Below are positions 52,465 through 61,687 of a stretch of 64,000 bases of DNA, piece after piece (positions within the stretch are counted from its first letter, which is position 1; each line of letters opens with the position of its first letter). A model generated the notes under the pieces. The model was not told the origin of the DNA and made no database searches. It saw only the letters and a program-made list of their open reading frames with translations. The stretch comes from CF-162 sp963667205. GTDB taxonomy: Bacteria; Chloroflexota; Dehalococcoidia; SM23-28-2; RBG-16-64-32. The DNA lies in assembly GCA_963667205.1 (NCBI GenBank), contig OY762959.1, forward strand, positions 372,001 to 436,000. The letters run 5' to 3'. Made by a program: the position numbers and the translations under genes.

Positions 52465-54782
52465 CAGGAATAACACTAGCGCTGTTGCTGTTGCTGTTGA
52501 TGTCCACAGCAGGGATCGGGGGTGACGACGAGGACGGTGGGTTGGCAACCGCCCAAGCCAACAACATGCAGTCAGCAAAGCCAGACACCCGGACGGTCGA
52601 CTTCTCTAGTGTGAATTGGGAGTGGAACGCCAAGAGAACGCACCTGGAGCCGGACACCTTCCCGGACTCCCGAGTGCTTACCAACTCCAACGTCTGGCGG
52701 CGCGGTAGCGGCACGGGGCTCATCCGGATCTTCAGCAACGACGATCTCAGCGGTTTCGGTTTCGAGACCGCAGGAGAGCGCTGGGAACTGAGCCAGAGGC
52801 GCGTGGGGCTGTACGTGTCGGAGATCAGCGGCGACGACGTTGAGAGGATCCGAGCCGGCGGTGGCATCGGGGGCAGGGCCGACGAGCCCACAGCTATAAA
52901 CTGCTGGGCATCCGAGGGTGGTGGAGAGGTCACAGTCGACGCAGTCGGCGCCAGCATCGAGACGCCCGTCGAGGTCACGTGCAACAGGAGCATAGACCTC
53001 CCCGACGACGAGGCCGTCGTAAAAACCGCCGCGGTGCCTTCGGCTAGCCCCGATTGGATCGATCTCATTCATAACCGATACGACCTGAGGGTGCCTGCCG
53101 GACGTTCGGTTTATGTCGATGTGATTCTTTACCCCGATGATAACGGAACGTCCGCGCGGGTCGGGAATGTGGTCTGGCCGCCGGTACCGCCGGGTGAGAT
53201 GGCGTCCTTGAGCACGCTCGTGGTACATCAACCTGGCAGAACCGTCGGTTCTGACAATCCACCCATCATTCTGATCTGCCTCGAACCGAGTTCGTCTTTG
53301 CCGAAACGTCCAGGCCCGTGCCCTGACCGCGTAGAGGTGGGCAGTACCGTGAGCCTCAGAGCCATCGTGACTCCGCTGCCCTCCGGCTATGTTACGGCAG
53401 AAGTGAATGGCAGCCTAAACGGCAAGATCGAATGCAGTGTCGGTAGGACAGCGAGAACCTGCGGTTGGCGTATATCGCAGCTGTCTGGATCTGGTACTCC
53501 AGGACGCTTCGTGAGCGGCGATAGTGTGAACCTCACGTGGAAGGCTCCGTCTTCTCCAGGCAGCGTGACGATCGGGGCCAGATATCAGATCTATGTGCAG
53601 GGGGTTGGCGGTTTCTTCCCGATACCAGAACATTGGAGCGACAATAAGGGAGACGCCGCTGGTTCAAACACACTCACCTTCGACGTGATCGAACCCACCC
53701 CTCCACCGGACCTGCGTCCGCATCTGTCTTGCGACAACGGGGAGCCGCTCCCCACGGACAGCTCGCCCCGTCCGAACGACCCCCCCCGGATGGGATCTTG
53801 TGATTCGATTGACGGCGCGGACGTCGAGGTCACCTTGACGGTCACAAGACCTAACGGGACCACGGTCTCCTCCCTGCTCTACACTGTCGAGTGGGATGTG
53901 AAGGGGGGCGGCCCACCCGTCATCAGCTCCTCACATCCAACCTCTACCACAAGCAGAGCGCGTCACCGTCTGACCTGGTCGAGCACGGGACTCACGACTG
54001 GTGATCAAGGAGTCGTGGTTGCCGCTGTGCGACCCAATGGCTACGACCATGCCTTCAACTCCACCCAGGTCACCATCATCGTGAAGGAGAGGGATCTGCC
54101 GCCGGTGGTGAGCGAGATCGCCTGCACTCCCAAGGTGACACCGCAGGGAGACAACCCCGCCGTCTGCACAGCAACGCTCGACGCTCCGGGCGGACAGGGG
54201 CACCTTGTCGATCTCAGTATCGACGCATCCGATCCCAACGGCGACCCGTTGACGTACATCTGGAGGGCCGCCAACGGCAGGTTCAACGGCGGTGTCCGCA
54301 CCAACCGGACAACCTGGAGCGCCGCTGGGCTCTCGACGGGCCAGTACACCGTGTTTGCGTATGTTGTGGAACGCCTCACCGGCGTCCATGAACGGACCGT
54401 GGTCGTGAATGTGGTGAGATACGCACCTCCTGTGCAGGGCTATGTCTGCACCCCCGACAGTGGGTGGGAGAACGGGACGCCGTTCCCGATGATCGGGGAT
54501 CCGTACTGCGGTCAGTTCCACGACACCCATATCAGCAACTTCCGATGGTTCACGACGGAAGTCGGCGCACGTGGCGCTTCGGAGGTGACCATGGTGGGAG
54601 GCGTGAACAGCATTTGCGGCGTGGCAGCGGGTGTGTGCAAGGAGAGAGAGGATCCGTGGAATTCGAGCTACGATCCAGACGATCCCAAGCACGACCCCAA
54701 CGACGAGGCCTACAGCCCGAACTACGACGACGGGAACGGCAACGTCTACCAGTGGGTCAACGTATACCCGATAAATCCATAG
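52422..54782 (+). CDS. Large exported protein with Ig-like/PKD-like repeats, unknown function
   Basis: 786 residues. The duplicated leader is followed by a signal helix (ITLALLLLLLMSTAGIG). The mature part is rich in beta-strand, Thr, Ser and Pro, with repeated cadherin/PKD-like lines (VSIDASDPNGDPLTYIWRA-like: DLSIDASDPNGDPLTYIW; STGQYTVFAYVVERLTG; VTLTVTRPNGTTVSS). Many Cys pairs suggest disulfides outside the cell. The acidic tail SSYDPDDPKHDPNDEAYSPN resembles calcium-binding loops. AAGGAAGA precedes the ATG at 52422. It lies between two inverted IS3 copies and is less GC-rich than the core genome, pointing to transfer as cargo. Confidence 0.75.
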   Translation: MTMRITRRMTMRITTGITLALLLLLLMSTAGIGGDDEDGGLATAQANNMQSAKPDTRTVDFSSVNWEWNAKRTHLEPDTFPDSRVLTNSNVWRRGSGTGLIRIFSNDDLSGFGFETAGERWELSQRRVGLYVSEISGDDVERIRAGGGIGGRADEPTAINCWASEGGGEVTVDAVGASIETPVEVTCNRSIDLPDDEAVVKTAAVPSASPDWIDLIHNRYDLRVPAGRSVYVDVILYPDDNGTSARVGNVVWPPVPPGEMASLSTLVVHQPGRTVGSDNPPIILICLEPSSSLPKRPGPCPDRVEVGSTVSLRAIVTPLPSGYVTAEVNGSLNGKIECSVGRTARTCGWRISQLSGSGTPGRFVSGDSVNLTWKAPSSPGSVTIGARYQIYVQGVGGFFPIPEHWSDNKGDAAGSNTLTFDVIEPTPPPDLRPHLSCDNGEPLPTDSSPRPNDPPRMGSCDSIDGADVEVTLTVTRPNGTTVSSLLYTVEWDVKGGGPPVISSSHPTSTTSRARHRLTWSSTGLTTGDQGVVVAAVRPNGYDHAFNSTQVTIIVKERDLPPVVSEIACTPKVTPQGDNPAVCTATLDAPGGQGHLVDLSIDASDPNGDPLTYIWRAANGRFNGGVRTNRTTWSAAGLSTGQYTVFAYVVERLTGVHERTVVVNVVRYAPPVQGYVCTPDSGWENGTPFPMIGDPYCGQFHDTHISNFRWFTTEVGARGASEVTMVGGVNSICGVAAGVCKEREDPWNSSYDPDDPKHDPNDEAYSPNYDDGNGNVYQWVNVYPINP

Positions 54783-54792
54783 TAGAACCCTC

Positions 54793-54823
54793 GGCCGCCG
54801 GTAGCATTGTGCTCCCGGCGGCC
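54793..54823 (+). terminator. Terminator-like hairpin after the exported protein
   Basis: A 9-bp perfect stem GGCCGCCGG / CCGGCGGCC with a 13-base loop, 10 bases after the stop codon. It has no U-run, so intrinsic termination is uncertain. Confidence 0.4.
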
Positions 54824-54994
54824 ATTCACGCGCCAACTGCATCGCGTGTCTGGTCGCGACCGAAACCAACATCCCGATTCATGTCGACAACACGCCGCGC
54901 GGTTCTCGATGCCGTCACTGCGACCCGGCACCTTCGTGCGTGATGCAACCAAGCCCGACCGGGTCGGACGGAGAATCTCGCATCGTTGACTGGC

Positions 54995-55853
54995 CTACGC
55001 GGCGACCGTCAGATGCCGGACGCCCTCAAGAATCCGCCGAAAACCGGGTTCTGGCGCCATACAGAGAGTTCGATACGTACCCACGAAGCCCAGGAGGCAC
55101 CGGGGCCGCCCGTCCTGCGTCCGCTCGTGGACGCAGTCGTAGGACCAGACGTGGTTCGGCCGCTCCGCCCGGCGACGCGTGCAGGAGCCACCGGTGGCCC
55201 AGAGCCGCCGCCGGTGCGGGGCTTTGCGGGGCACCCGCAGCCCCTCCTGCCGCCAGCGCCGCTCCACCCGCTTGTGGTTCACGCGCCAGCCCGCCTGGCG
55301 CAGCCGGGCCGGGATGCGACGGTAGCCGTAGCGGCCGAAGCGGGTGGCCAGCGCGACACTGCGCGCGATCAGCGCCGGCTCATCCGGGGACGGCCGGGGC
55401 ACGTAGCGCTGTGTCGCCCGCGCCTGGCCGGTGACCTGGCAGGCCCGCCGCTCCGACACCGCGTACGGGTCCGTGAGGTAGGATGTCGCCCGGCGCCGCT
55501 TGGCCGGGCGCAGAAGTTTCCCGCTGCGACGTCCCCCAACATCGCGTTGTCCCGCGCCTGATCGGCCACCACCCGCTTCAGCCGACTGTTCTCGCGCTCC
55601 CGTTCTTTCAGCCGCTTGGCCTGGTCGACCCGCAGCCCCCGTACTCCCGCCGCCAGCGGTAATACGTTGGCTCGGCCACGCCGAGGCGGCGCGCGACCGG
55701 CGCGACCGATTCCCCCTGCGCGAGCACCACCTCCGCCTCCCGCAGTTTGCCGATGATCTCCTCGGCCGCGTACCGCTTGCGTGCCATGCCGACTCCCTTC
55801 GCACCGGCCCGAATCCTCGCACAGGATCTGGACCGGTTCTGGGGGGCAGGTCA
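54995..55853 (-). mobile_element. IS3-family copy 2, inverted, truncated and mosaic
   Basis: Minus-strand copy whose left end (TGACCTGCCCCCCAGAACC on the minus strand) is at 55853 and whose orfA ATG is at 55787. From the end to about 55265 it is almost identical to copy 1, including the same five-G frameshift and loss of the orfA stop; one visible difference is FGRYGYRR versus FGRYGSRR. Beyond that it switches to a different IS3 sequence (HRRRLWATGGS, NHVWSYDCVHERTQDGRP) and breaks off just after the first catalytic Asp, near 55060. No right end. It is a recombinant remnant. Confidence 0.8.
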
Positions 55854-56037
55854 GCAGCCCGCTGTCGGCCACAACGCGGACTTGCGAGGGACCAGGATGG
55901 CCTGTGGGAATCGCTTTGGGGGCTTCCTAGCATCGGCCGCCCGGAACCCGGCTGGTCCTGCCAGCAACCGCGGGTCCAAGCAGTAGCGTGCGCTGAACCT
56001 CAAGCGTGAAGCCTGTCGGGCCACAAAATACGGATCG

Positions 56038-56520
56038 TCAGGCAGCGGCCCGTTCGTAGCGATGATGGAGGCCTCCCAGAATCGGGGTCGCTACGACGCG
56101 CCCGTGCCGCTGTGGCGCGCGCGGCCCGGCTGGCGGATGGAGGGCGAGGGGCCGATGGGGACGCGTCTCGTTGTCGTAGGCGACGCACTCTTGGACGATC
56201 CGCTGCAGGTGCCGCGCGTTGAGCGGAATGATGTCATTCACGCGCTCGCGTCGGAGCGTCCCGACCCAGCGCTCGGCCACGGCATTCGCTTGCGGAGCCC
56301 GCACCGGTGTCCAGATCGGCCCAATCCCAAGCCGCTGCGCCCGGGCCATGGCCTCGATCAGCGGCTGCCAGGTCCAGGCCGCCGTGGGATAGGCCGTGAG
56401 GTTGACGGACTCGATGCGGCGCCGGGCATGCGCGATGAGGAAGAAGACGGACCCCGTCCCGAACGTGAGCGTCGGGACGGGGCAGAAGTCCGCGGCACGA
56501 ATACTAGATCGATCGCGTAC
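56038..56520 (-). pseudogene. Transposase remnant with rve (integrase core) domain
   Basis: Minus strand, two frames. The upstream part reads DFCPVPTLTFGTGSVFFLIAH and RRRIESVNLTAYPTAAWTWQ; the downstream part (start ATG 56349) reads GPIWTPVRAPQANAVAERWV and RPHRPLALHPPAG. This is the DDE core of an IS481/IS3-like transposase, but the segment with the second Asp (RDRDxxYG-type) is missing between them, so it is an internally deleted relic. A 180-base stretch between it and IS3 copy 2 shows nothing recognisable. Confidence 0.7.
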
Positions 56521-56646
56521 GCGCGCGGCTGTGGAGCGCGACTACCTGCATCTGTTCTGATTCTGCGGCCGGGATCCAGGCGGGACTGTATCGGGCGGGC
56601 TTCGGTCACCGCATGGGATTTAGCGCCAGCACACGCCAGCGAGCGG

Positions 56647-57999
56647 TCAGGCCTCCGCGAGCAGCTCGGCATCGACGAACCCCCGCACGCCCAGCCGGCG
56701 CCGCAGCGCCCAGGCGAGGTAGCGCACCTGATCGGCGCCGTGGCTGTAGGCGTGGTTGGCCGCGTCGGGGCCGGATCGCGGGTCGAACATCCCCTCGCCC
56801 AGCTCCGTGGCCCGGTAGTTCTCCAGCGCCTCCCGCGTCTTCGCGCAGCGCGGGTGGAGGAAGTAGCGGCGGTGCCCCTCGCCGCTGTGGAGCAGTGCGC
56901 GCAGCACGTCCTGCCCGGCCGTGACCGGATGGCGCACCCGTTTGAGCGCGTAGGCATGGATCCCGTAGGACTTGAACTCGGAGCGCAGCTGCACGGCCGA
57001 GGGGTCCCCGGCTGCGGCCTCGGGCCAGCGCTCCGGCCAGTGCACGAGCGTGGCATCCCCCCGCCGTACCGCCGCTCACTCCGCGACCGTCGGGCCGCGG
57101 TACCCGGGCAGGGCGCAGATCCGCCGCAGCACGTCCTCGACCCAGGACTGCTCCGAGCGGCCGGCGCCGACCAGTTCGTCGAACTGGTACAGCACCCCGT
57201 CGCGCAGCTGGTAGAGGCCGATGTGCGTCGGATCGGTGAAGCCCCAGTCGTAGCCCACGTAGAGCGGCCCGCCGCCGGGGACATAGTCCGCCCGCTCCGT
57301 CACGTTCTCGGCCCCGAAAGGGCTGTAGATCAGGGACAGGGTCTCGGCCGGCTCGGCGAAGTAGAGCTCGCGGAAGACGTGCTCGGGCAGGGTGCGCCCT
57401 GCGTCCTCGACCTCCTCGGCGTCCAGCACCCCGGCCTCAACCGCGTCGGTGGCGGTGATGCGCGCGTAGTGCATGTCCGGTGCCCCCGCCTCGGCCCGGC
57501 GCGCGAGGGCGTAGGCCCAGTTCCGCCGGCCCCGCACGTTGCTGATGATCCGCACCGGGCCCCGCGTCGCGGTCAGCGTGCTGCGCAGCGCGTGCCAGGA
57601 GGCCTCCTTGACCCGCGTCGCCTCGTCGACCACGGCGGCCTGGACGTCCTCGCCGTACAGTGTGTCCGGGTTCTCGGCGCTCCGGAACCAGATCATCGCC
57701 CCGTTGCGGAGCGTGATCGCGTAATCGCTCTCGCTGGCCCTGAAGATCCCGGGGGGCATCCCGCCCTTCAAGCGCATGTAGGCGATGCGGGCCTGGCTCT
57801 GCACCGGCGCCAGCCACCAGTAGTGGGTGCCGGGTCCACCGCTTAGGGCCCGCTCGAACAGCCAGACGAGGCAGCCGAAGGTCTTGCCCGCCTTGGTCGA
57901 GGCCTCGACCACGGCGTAGCGCGCGGGGTGGAAGATGGCCGCCTCCTGCTTCGGGTAGAGCGGGGGGCGCTCGTAGATGAAGGCCGCCGGCTCAGACAT
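56647..57999 (-). pseudogene. terL: Phage terminase large subunit, split by an in-frame TGA
   Basis: Start ATG at 57999 (MSEPAAFIYERPPLYPKQ). The ATPase half has EASTKAGKTFGCLVW (Walker A variant) and QAAVVDEATR (Walker B). It ends at TGA 57076-57078 after GYRGPTVAE, and the same frame goes on after the TGA with AAVRRGDA, then HWPERWPEAAAGDPSAVQLR, a nuclease-type motif with Asp, to a stop at 56647. Family members often have Trp here, so TGG to TGA is likely. It would package phage DNA. Readthrough or sequencing error is possible. Confidence 0.75.
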
Positions 58000-58390
58000 C
58001 GCCGTCCTCCTCGGCGGCGGGCTTCCGCCCCAGCTGCAGGGTGAAGCGCAGCGGGCCGCCATCCGGGCCCTGGAGCGCGTGGCTCTCGGTCCAGCCGGGC
58101 GCGCCGGGGCGCTCGCGCCCCGGCCCGTAGCGCAGCCAAGCCAGGGGCTGGTCGCGCCGGACCTCGGTCTCGGCGGCGACGCGGGCCTGCGCCCGGGCCT
58201 GGCGGACAGCGTCATGGAACTCGCGGTAGGGCCCGCGCGCCTCCCGGGCGCCGCGGGCCAGCCAGCGGTAGAAGGTCGACTTGCCGATCCCGGCCGCTTC
58301 GGCCGCGATCCAGTCGTAGGTCCCGGCCCGGATGAAGGCGACGATCTGCTGGTGGATCTCGATGGTGAGTTTGGTCCGTCTACCGGCCAT
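57992..58390 (-). CDS. terS: Phage terminase small subunit-like HTH protein
   Basis: 132 residues. MAGRRTKLTIEIHQQIVAFI and WIAAEAAGIGKSTFYRWLARG form a homeodomain-like helix-turn-helix, followed by a helical oligomerisation region (FHDAVRQARAQARVAAETEV). Small terminase subunits bind packaging sites and load TerL. It overlaps terL by 8 bases and its start overlaps the methyltransferase end. Confidence 0.72.
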   Translation of the reverse strand: MAGRRTKLTIEIHQQIVAFIRAGTYDWIAAEAAGIGKSTFYRWLARGAREARGPYREFHDAVRQARAQARVAAETEVRRDQPLAWLRYGPGRERPGAPGWTESHALQGPDGGPLRFTLQLGRKPAAEEDGDV

Positions 58391-59619
58391 CCCGTGCCTC
58401 CTCGATGGCGCGGAACGATCGCCCGTTCCCCGAGAGGGTTGCCGCCTCGCCGGTCAGCGCCTGCCAGCGCCGCACGATGACGTCGACGTAGCGCGGCTCG
58501 ATCTCCAGGGCCGCGCAGCGCCGTCCCAGCCGTTCGGCCGCGATCAGGGTGGTGCCGGAGCCGGCGAAGGGGTCATAGCCGAGGCTGCCGCGCCAGCTGC
58601 TGTTGCGGAGCTGGGCCTCGACCAGGGCGACGGGCTTCCCCGTTGGGTGGTCGAGACTCCGCTTCGGGCGGGGGAACTCGAACACGGAGTCCACGGTGCG
58701 GCCCCCGAACCGGGGCCGCGGCCCCGGCGTCCAGCCGTAGAGGATGGGCTCGTGGCGGTAGTGATGATCGGCGTGCCCGAGGACGAACGTGTCCTTCACC
58801 CAGATCAGGGTCTGGTGCAGGTGCCAGCCGGCTTCGACGAAGGCCGCGAGGAAGATCGCGGCGTTCGGGCCCGCCGGGCTGGCCAGGTAGGCCGGCGCGC
58901 CCCGCTGGAGGACGGGGCTCGCGCGGGTGAAGGCGCCGCGCAGGAGATCGGGTAGGGCCGCAATCGTGTCGTTGGCGATGGGGAGGGCGGCGCCAGACCC
59001 GCCCCCGTACTCGACGCCGTAGGGCGGGTCGGTCCACATCCACTCCGCCTCCTCGCCCTCGATGAGGGCGTCCACGTCGGCCGCGCGGGTGGCGTCCCCG
59101 CAGCGCAGCCGGTGGCCGCCCAACTGCCAGGTGTCCCCGGGATGGGTCACGGTGGTGGGTGCGAGCGGCGAGGGGCCGGGATCGGGCGGCAATGGCGCCT
59201 CGGACTCCGGGGTGAGCCCGGCGAGGAGCGTTTGCACGGCGCGGTCGGCCGTCTCAACGTCCGCCAGGAGGCTCGTCAGCGCCGTAGGGTCCGCGCCCGC
59301 CAGCGCCCCGATCGGGTCGAAGCTGGCGAGGACGAGTGCCTCCTCCTCATCGGTGAGGTCGACGTAGACGACAGGGACCTGCGGCTCACCGCGCCGGGCT
59401 GCTTCCTCCACCCGGGCGTGCCCGTCCAGGATCCGCCCGCTGCGCCGGTTGACGACGATCCGCTGCACCCAGCCCACCTCCCCCAGGACCCCGGCCAGAG
59501 CCGCGCGCTGGGGGCGCGAATGGGTCCGCCAGTTCTGGCGGATGCGGCACGAGGGTCGTGGGATCGACGGCGCTCTCGCCGACGATGCGGCTCTGCCAGG
59601 GAGGACCGTTGGTCGCCAT
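58380..59619 (-). pseudogene. ParB-N-domain/DNA methyltransferase fusion, frameshifted near the start
   Basis: The ATG at 59617-59619 begins MATNGPPWQSRIVGESAVDP. The frame then shifts by one base near 59545, after VPHP, and resumes as NWRTHSRPQRAALAGVLGEV, GWVQRIVVNRRSGRILDGH (ParB-like nuclease fold) and a class beta-type methyltransferase: WMWTDPPYGVEYGGG (DPPY) and YDPFAGSGTTLIAAERLG (SAM site). From 59477 the methyltransferase frame is open (365 residues) and could be made alone. Phages use such fusions to protect DNA or alter host methylation. It heads the terS-terL group. Confidence 0.75.
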
Positions 59620-59676
59620 GACCCGACCCTACGAAGGTGCCGGGCGGAGGGAATAGGGGGCTCTTTGAAGGCGCGG

Positions 59677-59916
59677 TTAAAGCTGACCAGGAACTTTCGC
59701 CGGTCTCCCGGGCGGCAGGTCGGGCAGGTCGATGCCGACCAATTCCGCCAGGGCGGCGACCGGGCATTGCACGGTCCGCGGTTCGCTCACCTCCTCGGCC
59801 CGGGCGATCCGCGCGTAGCCCCAGGGACGCCCCGCGTCATGCGGGCAGAGGCGCAAGAAGAGCCAGCGCACGTGGCGTTCGAGCCGCGGGAGCGGGTAGC
59901 ATAACCGGAAGCGGCA
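59677..59916 (-). CDS. Hypothetical short phage protein, possibly cut at its 5' side
   Basis: A GTG start at 59871 gives 64 residues, but the frame is open further upstream and reads naturally as CYPLPRLERHVRWLFLRLCPHD. It continues GYARIARAEEVSEPRTVQCPV. It is basic in the first half, on the same strand and just upstream of the methyltransferase. No family recognised. The IS end at 59996 may have removed its start. Confidence 0.35.
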   Translation of the reverse strand, partial: CRFRLCYPLPRLERHVRWLFLRLCPHDAGRPWGYARIARAEEVSEPRTVQCPVAALAELVGIDLPDLPPGRPAKVPGQL

Positions 59917-59963
59917 CCTGAACCGGTCACGCCGGGACGGCTCGCACCTGTCCTGGCTCTAAC

Positions 59964-59996
59964 TTAGGAAGTGGTACAAAGGCTGGGGGCAGGTCA
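59964..59996 (+). mobile_element. Solitary IS3 right end
   Basis: AGTGGTACAAAGGCTGGGGGCAGGTCA matches the right-end pattern of IS3 copy 1 (...TGGTACAACGATCGGGGGCGGGTCA), but no transposase precedes it. A relic left by deletion. Confidence 0.55.
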
Positions 59997-59999
59997 CTG

Positions 60000-60119
60000 C
60001 GATACGTCCGCTACGCGGACGACTTCGTACTGGGCTTCATCGGGCCAAAGGCCGAAGCCAAGGAGATCAGGGAGTCACTGGAAACATTCCTGCGCGACTC
60101 GCTCGCGCTGGAACTGGGG
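60000..60119 (+). pseudogene. Group II intron reverse transcriptase fragment
   Basis: Reads RYVRYADDFVLGFIGPKAEA, then KEIRESLETFLRDSLALEL. YADDF is the reverse-transcriptase catalytic box in the form used by group II intron maturases, and the following helix matches them. It begins 4 bases after the IS3 right end and stops being recognisable at 60119. The frame runs on, in phase, into the next gene (60162). Confidence 0.75.
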
Positions 60120-60161
60120 GCGCCTACAATCTTCGGCCTGCGCTGCCGGAAAGGAATAGAG

Positions 60162-61475
60162 ATGATGTCAGGCCCACATAGAAGATCCCGAACCGGGACT
60201 CGCTTGCTCTTCCTCGGAGCGCTGCTGCTCGGCGCTATGCTGATGGTGTCGTGCGGCGGCGGCGGTCCAGGGGCACCAACGGGCGCCACGCTCGAACAGG
60301 CCACGTATCTCACTGAGAACAGCAGGGAGGGCACGGCCACACTCGAAGACGGCGAGTTCCGTGAGCCGGTCGCCGAGGGCTCGGCCAGCGAGCTCGTCAT
60401 TCGGCTCGGCAAGTGGACCACCGGCCATATCGATGGGCGTGACGGGGTCGATGCGGCCTCGGTTACGGTCGAGGACCCCGGTGGCAGCGGCACGTTCTCC
60501 TACCTTCACGCACTGGTCGACGATGACGGCGAGCTTTCCGATGCGGCCGTCGCGTTCCTCGGGGATCGCATCCGGGTCGAGGGCGTCTCCATCCACGACG
60601 GCGTCATTACCGTCGCCATGTTCGACCGGGCGCCGCACGAGCCGTTTGCGGAGCCCCCGACGATTGCCGTGATTCGTCAGTTCCGGCTTGAAGCTGGGAC
60701 GCTGGTCGAGCAGGACCTGTCCGACGCCCCCGCCTACACCAAGGCCTTCGTGCGGCAGGCCATGAACCTCTACGTCGCCCTCGGCCTGGAGGAGACGGTC
60801 GCCTACTACAACGCCAAGGAGAGCGTTGACGGCCAGTGGTATGTCTTCATCATCGATGAGAACCAGACCATCATCGCTCATGCCCCCAACCCCGACCTCG
60901 TGGGCAAGCACGTCTCCCAGGCTCTCGGACCCAACTCCTACCCCACAGGGTCCGCCGTCGCCGCCTCCGCCGACCAGGACGGCGCCTGGTTCGACTACAC
61001 CTATCCCAATCCCGCCTCTGGCGTTGTGGAGACCAAGCACTCCTGGGTGGTGATCCACGACGGCATTACCTTCGGCTCCGGCTGGTACGAACGCGGCCCC
61101 AGCAAGTCCGACGCCCCCGCCTACACCAAGGCCTTCGTGCGGCAGGCCATAAACCTCTACGTCGCCCTCGGCCTGGAGGAGACGGTCGCCTACTACAACG
61201 CCCAGGAGAGTGTTGACGGCCAGTGGTATGTCTTCATCATCGACCAAGACGGCTACACGATAGCCCACCATAACCCGCAGTTTCGAGGGCGTGATCCCAG
61301 CCTCCGTGTGGACGCCACGGGGTATTTCTATGGCGACGACTTACTGAGCGCCACTAAGGCGGGTCATTGGGTCGACTATGTGTTGCTCAACCCGGAATCG
61401 GGCGAGAACCGTCAGAAACACACTTGGATTGTGCGGCATGACGGGCTGCTATTTGGATCGGGCTGGTATGAGTAG
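60162..61475 (+). CDS. Lipoprotein with two Cache-like sensor domains
   Basis: 437 residues. The signal peptide ends in a lipobox (LLLGAMLMVSCGG), so it is anchored outside the membrane. After a beta-rich N-terminal part come two single-Cache-like units: AYTKAFVRQAMNLYVALGLE with WYVFIIDENQTIIAHAPN and HSWVVIHDGITFGSGWYERG; then a near copy with WYVFIIDQDGYTIAHHNP and HTWIVRHDGLLFGSGWYE. Cache domains bind small ligands, usually in chemoreceptors or histidine kinases; here no signalling domain is attached, so it may be a ligand-binding partner. Confidence 0.78.
   Translation: MMSGPHRRSRTGTRLLFLGALLLGAMLMVSCGGGGPGAPTGATLEQATYLTENSREGTATLEDGEFREPVAEGSASELVIRLGKWTTGHIDGRDGVDAASVTVEDPGGSGTFSYLHALVDDDGELSDAAVAFLGDRIRVEGVSIHDGVITVAMFDRAPHEPFAEPPTIAVIRQFRLEAGTLVEQDLSDAPAYTKAFVRQAMNLYVALGLEETVAYYNAKESVDGQWYVFIIDENQTIIAHAPNPDLVGKHVSQALGPNSYPTGSAVAASADQDGAWFDYTYPNPASGVVETKHSWVVIHDGITFGSGWYERGPSKSDAPAYTKAFVRQAINLYVALGLEETVAYYNAQESVDGQWYVFIIDQDGYTIAHHNPQFRGRDPSLRVDATGYFYGDDLLSATKAGHWVDYVLLNPESGENRQKHTWIVRHDGLLFGSGWYE
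60723..60856 (+). repeat. Direct repeat, unit 1 (period 387 bp)
   Basis: About 134 bases almost identical to 61110-61243, starting GACGCCCCCGCCTACACCAA. Only about four differences, for example ATG/ATA and AAG/CAG. The period is a multiple of three, so the frame is kept. Confidence 0.9.
61110..61243 (+). repeat. Direct repeat, unit 2 (period 387 bp)
   Basis: Second copy of the Cache-domain repeat. The high identity over only the first third of the domain suggests recent gene conversion between the two Cache units rather than whole-domain duplication. Confidence 0.9.
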
Positions 61476-61483
61476 CGGCGGAC

Positions 61484-61687
61484 GCGACGTACACAGTTTC
61501 CGTAGACCTGGCAACCGACGTACCCGCCGGTTTGTTTGGGATTGGCAGCTCTCCCGGAGAGAGCGTCTTCGTCAAGGAGGGAGCCTCCACCATCGAGCCC
61601 GAGACGGCGGAGGACGACAATCGATACCTTGATGATTCCGAAGACAGCTTCGACCAGTTGCTTTCTCAGCTCGTATACCTCTTGTGA
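61484..61687 (+). pseudogene. C-terminal remnant of an unknown protein
   Basis: An open frame without a start codon reads ATYTVSVDLATDVPAGLFGI, then ESVFVKEGASTIEPETAEDD, and ends FDQLLSQLVYLL. The natural composition and acidic tail look like the end of a secreted protein whose front was lost. It is in another frame from the Cache gene. Confidence 0.45.

Noticed and set aside
57076..57078. Stop-codon recoding (TGA read as Trp) as a general phage code
   Set aside because: Only one such case; core and island genes nearby end in TGA normally, so a point mutation or error is simpler.
56062..57846. 594-codon plus-strand open frame across the transposase remnant and terL
   Set aside because: It covers two separate minus-strand genes with recognisable motifs and has Pro/Arg/Gly-rich noise composition.
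60168..61271. 367-codon minus-strand frame rich in GVGG and DDED patterns
   Set aside because: Exact antisense of the Cache repeats; the apparent repeats come from the direct repeat on the other strand.
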